From assembly GCA_001910725.1 (NCBI GenBank), contig MJGA01000001.1:2108001-2172000 (forward strand): DNA of 64,000 nt, in the 5' to 3' direction. A model generated the notes under the pieces. The model saw only the letters and a program-made list of their open reading frames with translations, was not told the DNA's origin and did not search any database. Source of the stretch: Phanerodontia chrysosporium. Lineage: Eukaryota; Basidiomycota; Agaricomycetes; Polyporales; Phanerochaetaceae. Shown here in pieces: positions 56,663-64,000 of the stretch (its first letter is position 1; each line of letters opens with the position of its first letter). Made by a program: the position numbers and the translations under genes.

Positions 56663-58838
56663 CTACCACTGCCTCCGCGATGCCTGCACCTGTAGGGGAT
56701 AATTGAATATGGTTGTTCTGATATTTAGCCAGCCTTCGACAAAGGCCTTCGAATCGAAGTCAGGCGCGAATTTGAGGTCATACGCGAGAAGAAGGCGCGA
56801 GAGGACGACGGTTAGCTGGCGGTAGGCGAACGTCTTGCCTACGCATCCGAATGGTCCTAGACAGAAATACATATCAACGCTTCCTAGATGTGTCATGATC
56901 TCCGACACTCACCAAATTGGAATGCCATGAACGCAGTCTGGCGCGTGATGGTCCCAGGGCCGAGTCCGTCCTTGAACCATCGCTCGGGCCTGAACTCGAG
57001 GGGCGTGGGCCAGAAATTGTCCGGATGTATGTGCTGGAGGTGTGCGGGCACGCCAACAACAGTACCTCCTGGGACAAATTGTCCTGCTAGTACTGTCCCG
57101 CCCTGTGGGACCACCCGCTGGAAACCAGCGAAGTTTGCACGGAGGCGGAGGCCCTCGTTGATCACAGCAACCAAGTACGGGATCTCGGTCAGAGATCCGT
57201 ATCGGTCTTGCGCGATTTCACCAAGGGGAAACACTTGTTCCAGTTCGGCTCGAAGCTTCTCATACACGGGTTGGTGCTTGAGGATATAGAAGATTATGAT
57301 ACTCAAAAATCCCGCAAGCGTATCTCCTCCTGAGTGGTCGATATGCATCAATATGGGCAACGTGGTGGCGTGAAACGGCAGCCTAGCAGGACATCTCACC
57401 TGCTTCGAAAGCAACCAGGGCATCTGCATTCAGATCGGGTTTGCTAAGGGGTGGATATTGAGCGTCTTCACGCTGGGCCATCTACATGGCAGAACGACTC
57501 GAGTCAGCATGAAACAGGTTTCTATGGTTGTATCACCCACAAAGAAGGAGCAAAAGTCCCAGTCACTGTGGGAATTGATCTGCATACGCTCATTGATGTG
57601 CTTCTGGAAGTGCCTTTCCACTTCCCTATACTCTTCAGTGACGGGCAGAACCGATGCAATGTCAAAGAGGGTTGGTATCTCGCCAGGCTGGAAGACTATG
57701 AGAATTCATCAACTATGAGATCGAGGAACACGTGCACTTCAAATAAGACGATCGAGTTTTTGGCACTGCGGCATATGTTCTGAGGATCGCCGTTACGCAT
57801 GAATTCCTACGGTGCTAACCAGTCATCAGGCAGTACCACTCGTTCGCTGTGATAGCTTACAGGGTATTACAGTTGATGCCGAATATCACGTCGTACTAGT
57901 TGTTTGAGTTATAAAAGGAGTTCTGGAAAACACGAAAAGGCACTGACAATGAAATCGAAGCCCCAGTGCTCGATGCAGACACCCAGATCAACAACGCCGC
58001 GTAAATCTTGTCTTCTTGCAATACAGTCGATGAGCTGATCCACGCGATCTTTTAAGGCCCCGTCCCAGTGCTGTATCCTGTATGCTCGAGATCAGCTATA
58101 TTGGAGCCTTCGATTCAGATACTGAACAATCTCTCACGCATGGCTCGTCAGGGCTCCAGCCCAAATGCGTTTACGATGCCCATGTTCTACTCGCTTACGG
58201 GAGAACAAGAGGACCCATCATGAATGAGACCCGGCCTGTAACTCGCTGCTCTGTCAAAAGCCTGCGGCGATGCATATATAGGTAGATAGCGTCGGAGGAG
58301 TTGATGGATACTCTGTTGGGCCCTAGTAAATCCCACGCAGACTGTTCAGTGGTATATCCAGATTTAGCATGACAGACTTGCCTATGCGCACTACGTCCCC
58401 GTATCTGTCGTGAAGGCTTGTTACGTGCTTTGCCCTGTGGCCGGTCAGGGCAAGATATGCGACCCTGAGGCTAGTCACCTTGTCGACCCACGAGCCTGGA
58501 AAGTGCGCCAAGGGATGCAGCGGGGACAGTCTGTAGGCTGCCACTGCGATGATGACTGATAGTGCCTGCGCGAAGACGAGGAAAGAAGCTTGAATAACAG
58601 ATGCAAGGATGTGGGCAGCCTGGCCCGAGGAGAAATAGTGCTGTCCAACAAGGACGGCCCAGATGGCCAGCACGGCCAGCATTATAACGTTTCCTCTGGG
58701 ATCGCTAGAGCGGTACAAACAGGTACAGCCAACCTGCCAAATGTTCCCACCAGGTGAGCATGGCGAGTGACAGTCTTGATAGCTGATACGTACCAGAGGG
58801 GGAAGCAGGACATGGGCTGGGCCGAACGAATTGAACAT
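56663..58838 (-). CDS. Cytochrome P450 (tandem copy 1)
   Basis: Membrane-bound haem monooxygenase. The start ATG at 58838 (MFNSFGPAHVLLPPL) is followed by an intron and CLYRSSDPRGNVIMLAVLAI with a hydrophobic anchor, then SYRLSPLHPLA-type hinge sequence (AAYRLSPLHPLAHFPG). The oxygen-binding helix I has SGGDTLAGFLSIII, helix K has Glu-x-x-Arg in NEGLRLRANF, and EFRPERWF follows. The haem loop FQFGPFGCVGKTFA (Cys ligand) is rebuilt across an intron. It ends LQVQASRRQW at 56663. Intron 58381-58323 is GC-AG with donor GCAAGT; the matching intron of the neighbouring paralogue is GT-AG. Introns are numerous and some middle exons were not fixed base by base. Substrate unknown. Confidence 0.85.
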
Positions 58839-59363
58839 GACCAGTCAGTGGAAGAAGAATGCAAGAGAGATACCTCGCCGAGCAGCCTCGTTTTATGTGA
58901 AAGCCACACACTACCACATTCAGGCTCGCGGCTACGCGTTGTCCCGTCAAGTCAATCATGGCCAGCGAGCCCTGCCCTGTGTGACAGCTTGGCAACAACC
59001 GCTTTGACTGCGCTAGGCGGTCTAACACGATAACTGCGGGCGGCGGGGCATATACCCCCGCGTTGAGTTTGCGCGGAGTAAACAGTCTATCATAGACGTA
59101 GGACCTAGCTCTGGAAAGAGCCTTGATAGCACTAACTCTCACCTGAAATGAGTCTAATATAACCACCACCCTGCGACTTGCGCGGTAATACTTAACCGAT
59201 GTCAGCTTCCGCCGCTCACGATCGCTCATGGTCGACCTGACTTGAAACCGTGTATTGAAGAAGCCGGTGTACAAATATCGATACGGGCTGTGCTAAGTCT
59301 TGTGAATGCGGTTTCGAAGAGAATGATCATGCTTACAAAGGAACATGCACGCAATACATGACC
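58839..59363. other. Intergenic region between the two P450 genes
   Basis: 525 bp: promoter of copy 1 and 3' end of copy 2. No gene seen. Confidence 0.5.
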
Positions 59364-61495
59364 CTACCAGGGTCTGCGCTTCGCTTCCACGCGGAGAGGG
59401 ATCCTAAAGATGTTCGTCCTAGTATTGATCCACCCGTTAAGAAATGCTTCAGGGTCAAAGTCGGGAGGGAAACTGAGATCGTAGGACAGAACCAAGGTAG
59501 AGATGACGACGCTCATGAGACGCAGACCGAGAGCCTTTCCGGGACACCCAAAAGGTCCTGACCACCATTGCCAGATTAGCGCGATGGATAGCCCAGAACT
59601 GAACCACGCACCGAATTGGAAGGCATGAACGCTGCCTGACGTGTGATTGTCCCTGGTCCTAGCCCATCTTCGAACCATCGCTCTGGCCTGAATTCTCGAG
59701 GCTCGGGCCAGAAGTTATCGGGACTGTAGTGCTGCGTGTATATCGGCACGCCAACCATGGTGCCCTCGGGAACAAACTCCCCTGCAAGCATAGCCCCGCC
59801 TTTGGAACGACGCGAGGGAAGCTAGGGAAGGCTGCGCCAAGACGTAAACCCTCGTTGATAACTGCACCCAAATAGGGTAACTCAGCCAAGTGCGAGTACT
59901 CTTCCACAGAGATACTGCCCGTCGGAAAGCTCCGTCCAACTCTTCTTTGAGTTTATCGTACGCTTGCCGATAGCGCAGAAGATGAAACATAGTAATGATG
60001 ATGAACCCTGCAGTAGTGTCGCCACCTTGTATTTGGCAATTAAGCTGTAGTCTATCCTGTGATAAGAGACTCGCTCACCTGCCTCGAAGGCTACTACAGT
60101 GTTCGCATTGAGATCTACTTCGTTCATCGGAGGATAGTTATGACCGTCACGTTGCGCCAACTACACAGTCGCCAACACATCAGTTGCATGGGCCTGACCA
60201 AGCGACCAATATAGGAAGGCAACCCACGAAGAACGAGCACATGTCCCAGCCGTCGTGAGGATGAACTTTGATTCGATCCTTGAGATGAGTCGCGGCGCGT
60301 TTTTCCACCAGCTGGTAAGCCTCTCCCGTAGGGAGAACTGACAAAATGTCAAAGAGCGCTGGCACTTCGCCAAAGCTATCGCAACTTATGAGCGAAGGCC
60401 TGGCGCACATAATTGAGCAACGTACGTCTCAAACATAAGAATAGCTTTGTGTCCGCTTTCGACGACGCCTTCTGGATCCCCATCCCGCATAAGTTCCTGT
60501 TCGCTCGGTCAGTTTCCTATTTACGTTGAAAGACTGCATTTTTGCGCACCACATGGTGAGTGCCTTGCCCTAGAACCCACTCCCCCTAGCAACATGTCGT
60601 GAGACAACGGTAATCAAGAAGGGAAATTCACTCGCAGTGAAGTCGAAAGACCAGTGCTGTATACACTCCGACAGATTGACGGCTCCCCTGGAGTCGCGTC
60701 TCCTCGCAATGCATTCAATCAGTTCAGCGACACGAGTCTTGATTGTTCCTTCCCACTCTCGTATCCTGAAGACAAGCTGAGATTAAGTGCGCGCGAGGCC
60801 GAGAGAACTTGGCTTACGCAGCACTAGTGAATCCACCAGACCAAATTCGCTTGATACGAGCGTGCTCTGCCTTCTTGCGCGCGAAGAAGATGGATCCTTC
60901 AGCACTGAGGCCTGGCCTATAGCTCTCCGACTTGTCGTACGCTTGCGACGAGCCGTATATAGGATGCACAACGTCAAGCGAATTGATCGAGAGCTTGTTG
61001 GGACCTGAACCACGTACAAATTAGTGACTCGTCTCGCGCTGGAGAGGACAGATTGGGACTTACCAATGCGAACTATTTTCCCATACCTTTCGTGAAGCTC
61101 TGTGACGTACTGCGCCCTTTGCCCAATGAACGCGAGGTAAGCGAGCCTCAAACTCGTGCTCTTGTCCAAGACAGGTCCAGGATATCTCGCTAGAGGGTGT
61201 AACGGTGACAACCTGTACGATACGGTAGCAAGAATAATGAGAACGATCTGCTTCGCTTGAATGACCAAGGCGTGAACAAAGCAAGTATGATCCGGCCAGT
61301 GCATGCATAGTCCTGAACAACTAGGAGGCAAAAGGTGCTAAGTGCGGCAAGCGCAACTTGGTGTCCTCGAGGTTCGCAGTGATAAAAATAAATGCAAGCT
61401 GCCTGCGAAGAACGTCAGTGACATGGAGAAAGGGAAGGCAAGACAACACGCACCAACGAGGGCAACAGGACATGGGCCGTATTCAAGTCGCTCAT
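59364..61495 (-). CDS. Cytochrome P450 (tandem copy 2), probable frame break at ~61278
   Basis: Paralogue of the preceding P450 in the same orientation. It starts MSDLNTAHVLLPSL, with an intron at the same place as in copy 1, then YFYHCEPRGHQVALAAL, an anchor helix, and YRLSPLHPLARYPGPVLDKS and QYVTELHERYGKIVRIG. Later landmarks are NEGLRLGAAFPSF (Glu-x-x-Arg), EFRPERWFEDGLGPGTITRQ and the haem loop GPFGCPGKALGLRL, ending LRVEAKRRPW at 59364. In the anchor helix the frame switches between RIILA and FVHALVIQ, which fits loss of one base in a T-run (61278-61280 on the plus strand as AAA). If that is real the protein would stop early. Substrate unknown. Confidence 0.82.
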
Positions 61496-61896
61496 GGCGG
61501 AAGCGTGGAATGTCTGGATACCGCAGCCCTTCTGACTTATAAATTTCTAGGCTGCGGAACGTCTCACGGCTGTCGCGATGAACGCCGATAGTCAATCAAA
61601 TCAATAAGCAATTTCTACTTCGAAGGATTTGCAAGACGGCGATGACGTATACAGAGACTTGTTGAACACGCTGTAGCGAAAGTATGAGGCAGAGGATGTG
61701 AGATGTTTATGGTCCCAATTTCGAACTCACCGGCCTGTCATTCCGATGGGGTGTCTAGTCAGTCCAGGATCTGGGAAGTGAGACGGACGCGAATCTCAAC
61801 GGTACCATGATGGTGCAGATCGTACGCCAAAAGACAATATATGTTCAACGACCGCGCACTTAGACACCACTGTCATGCAGGCAAAGCTGAATATAT
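61496..61896. other. Intergenic: P450 copy 2 promoter and DPB2 3' end
   Basis: 401 bp; a TATAA sequence lies on the minus strand near 61536-61542, about 45 bp before the P450 ATG. No gene supported. Confidence 0.45.
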
Positions 61897-64000
61897 TCAG
61901 TCGTCATCATCGAAGCCGAGCACACTGCGGCTCCATGTCAGCAATAACAGCCACGTTTACGATATTTGGGCGCGCACCATTCTTCTGATTCTCGACGGGC
62001 CGGAATATAAGATGAGAACCCGAAAGAATTTCCCAGGAAGCTTCCAGGATTGAAAACATGGCAGCCTTCATATGTCATCTGGTATCGATCGTACTTGTCC
62101 GCGAGGACGACCTGAGATAGGTAAGAGCGTGCTCCAGACTCGGGAGCGCATGACGTACTGCTGTAGGTAGCGGATATAGGCGAAGCGTGTGGTCAAACTC
62201 TGGAAGTGTCGGTTGGATGGAGGCCGTGAGAGGAACGAGATGACTCTGATCCAATATGGATTGTACGAGCTTGAAATTACGATGTTAAAGGCAGCTCCGA
62301 AGCGAACATAAAGTGAGGACTTACATAGCGTTTCAGGTCATCCTCACGCACATCAGGCTTCACACCAACAAGGTTTCTCAACATGCGCGCCATGAGATCT
62401 TCCCGAAAAATAACGATCTCTTGCTCGCAGAACTTTATCCGACACGGATTAGACCCTAGATGTAGTTTGGGAACTTTAGTCTTCAGTTTGCCGGTAAACG
62501 ACGATAGCAAGGGTTTGCGGGGCAGGATGGAGTTTATTGTTATATCACGAGGTCCTGGAACCAGTACGAAATGCGTTTGACGAGTGAAGACGGGATATGA
62601 GGCAATGAGCTCCGCCAAAGAGTCGAAACCGTCTGCAATTTAGGATCAGTGCATGCAATGGGCCAACACCGTCGGATACTACCTTGATATCTCCTGATTT
62701 CCCTTGCGTTCCCTTGCGCAATGCCACGCTGGCTGAAATTTCCGCATAATACGATGAGGCGTGGAATAAATTGGTTCTCCACGCAGTTATCGAAGAGCTT
62801 TTTCAGCCCTTGCATTGTATCTGGGTGGTCTAGCCAGACGTCTGAGAGCACGAAGAAGTTCAGCTCAGGCCAATCTTCTCTTAGACGTGTCGCTAAGTGG
62901 TTCTGTGCATTGCTCCGTCAGCACAGAATTTCCGGACAGGAGGGGCATCCTACATCTTCGACCAGCGTCGTGGCACCCTTCCCCAGAAAATCAATATGAC
63001 CATATATTGACCTGGCGGCCTCTCGACTCTCGCATGGTGGGTGTCCAATGGCAATCACTTGCAGGGTGGCCTCATCGGTGTAGTCGCCCTCAACGAGCGC
63101 AAAGCAACCCTCAGTGAAGAGACCCTCGCTGGGTTGATCCTGTTGCTGAGGCGTGAATACGATAGTCACTATGAGGCTTGGCCGTACATACCAGCTGGGA
63201 GAAGTCAAGGTCTACAGCTCCGTCTTCATCTTCAAGGCATAGTTTCCCTTCTTTGGAGTGGGAGAGCATGCCGAAGAGAAGGAATCGTTGGCCCGCTCGA
63301 CCGAGAAGTTGTTTCGTTGAACGGAGCTGAGGTGAAGATTCAAGCCGTGAGTCATGGACAGGCTGACCAAGTCACATACTGTTAACAATTTCTCTCGGTC
63401 GCGCGCGGCGATCGTAGATGGCGAAAAATGGTCATTTCGGAGAATGGTTTGTTTGATAATGTTCAAACGGTTTCGAACGGCAGCAATGCGAGAGTCCGCA
63501 GATCCTGATGCAGTCAGAGGAGCGAGGACTCTAGATGATATCAATGTATGTTTTGCTACATATTATCGTGGATCATACCTCTCGAACGCACTACGTTCCG
63601 TCGACCAATTCCACAGCGGCATCTCGAATGCGTCAACAATATGCAGGTGGCTCTCCGGGTCTAAAAAGTCGCCGTCGGTCGCATCTCCGCTTTCTTGGAA
63701 AGTCTCATAGACTCTCTGGAGAACCTCGAGGGAGACTTTCATCTGCGCATCTTTGGGTGATTTAATGATCACAGTATGTTGGGTTGATTGCCGCACCCAC
63801 CATCCTGTTTGTTATACTCTTTGGCAATCCACTCCACCGCCTGTTCAATTTGGTCATCTGGTATTTCATGACGCTCAAGGACCTCCTCTATGAACTCCAA
63901 GGCCTCGGGACCCAGAGAATGACTGTACTTGCGGAAGACCTGGAGAACTTGAGATTCGAGTACCGCTATAATCGTGGCAACATACCTTAATGATTGCTCG
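61897..64000 (-). CDS. DPB2: DNA polymerase epsilon subunit B (N-terminus beyond right edge)
   Basis: Second-largest subunit of the leading-strand replicase, essential for CMG helicase assembly in yeast. The reading enters from position 64000 with RAIIK, then an intron and [20 protein letters not shown] followed by [20 protein letters not shown], the usual N-terminal helical domain. The calcineurin-like/OB region of B-subunits follows: [93 protein letters not shown] and [17 protein letters not shown]. It ends with [20 protein letters not shown] and an acidic tail at 61897. Only a few N-terminal codons should be missing. Frame intact in the parts checked. Confidence 0.94.

Noticed and set aside
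51991..61495. Complete secondary-metabolite biosynthetic cluster
   Set aside because: No polyketide, non-ribosomal peptide or terpene backbone enzyme, transporter or pathway regulator is visible; kept only as a possible tailoring/detoxification group.

Overview
The window is nuclear DNA from a basidiomycete fungus, most likely an Agaricomycete and possibly Polyporales-like. It is GC-rich and gene-dense. Almost every gene is cut by many 45-70 bp GT-AG introns, with GC-AG introns here and there. The gene families (Rrn7, Cse4/CENP-A, Lag1, Rex3, trifunctional His4, Adc17/Tma17, spherulin-type proteins, a GMC oxidoreductase beside P450s) are fungal. Most gene models were built by hand: introns were placed by splice sites and by frame continuity, and in most genes exon lengths were checked to sum to whole codons.

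Layout. 1-541: 5' part of glutamine synthetase (-), running off the left edge. 1104-2629: ER J-domain protein (-). 2867-5164: Rrn7/TAF1B (+). 5819-6900: secreted cupin (+). 7332-8178: 847-bp non-autonomous Tc1/mariner-type inverted-repeat element. 9611-12324: large disordered protein (+). 13223-13958: centromeric histone H3 with a 20-glycine tract (-). 14360-15907: Gfd2/YDR514C-like DEDDh protein (+). 16165-17722: ceramide synthase Lag1 (-). 18145-20089: RNA exonuclease Rex3 (+). 20447-21250: AP-1 sigma (-). 21477-23310: unidentified protein (+). 23524-25157: NAD-isocitrate dehydrogenase subunit 1 (-). 25473-27382: membrane alpha/beta hydrolase (+). 27719-30380: His4 (+). 30641-33120: EF-hand mitochondrial carrier (-). 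33585-34764: unidentified protein (-). 35892-39862: Argonaute (-). 40465-41708: amidohydrolase (-). 41966-42992: SDR (-). 43218-44714: pyruvate dehydrogenase E1 beta (+). 45025-45598: Adc17/Tma17-like (+). 45910-46685: TSPO (+). 47139-51340: coiled-coil protein (-). 51991-52955: spherulin-4/GH135-like protein (+). 53034-54055: GNAT acetyltransferase (-). 54553-56593: GMC oxidoreductase (+). 56663-58838 and 59364-61495: tandem paralogous P450s (-). 61897-64000: DNA polymerase epsilon subunit B (-), cut by the right edge.

Most of the window is housekeeping: nitrogen and histidine metabolism, TCA cycle and pyruvate oxidation, sphingolipid synthesis, Pol I initiation, rRNA/RNA processing, RNAi, centromere identity and replication. 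Many neighbours are divergent pairs sharing 225-500 bp promoters. The accessory part is about 52-61.5 kb, where a secreted glycosidase-like protein, an acetyltransferase, a flavin oxidase and two P450s lie together without a backbone synthase in view.

The sequence has a systematic defect. At about a dozen places a conserved reading frame breaks by the loss of exactly one base, usually where GGG or CCC has become GG or CC. HIS4, IDH1, REX3, the SDR and others are affected. I read these as probable homopolymer under-calls in the assembly and not as pseudogenes. No tRNA, rRNA or CRISPR was recognised.
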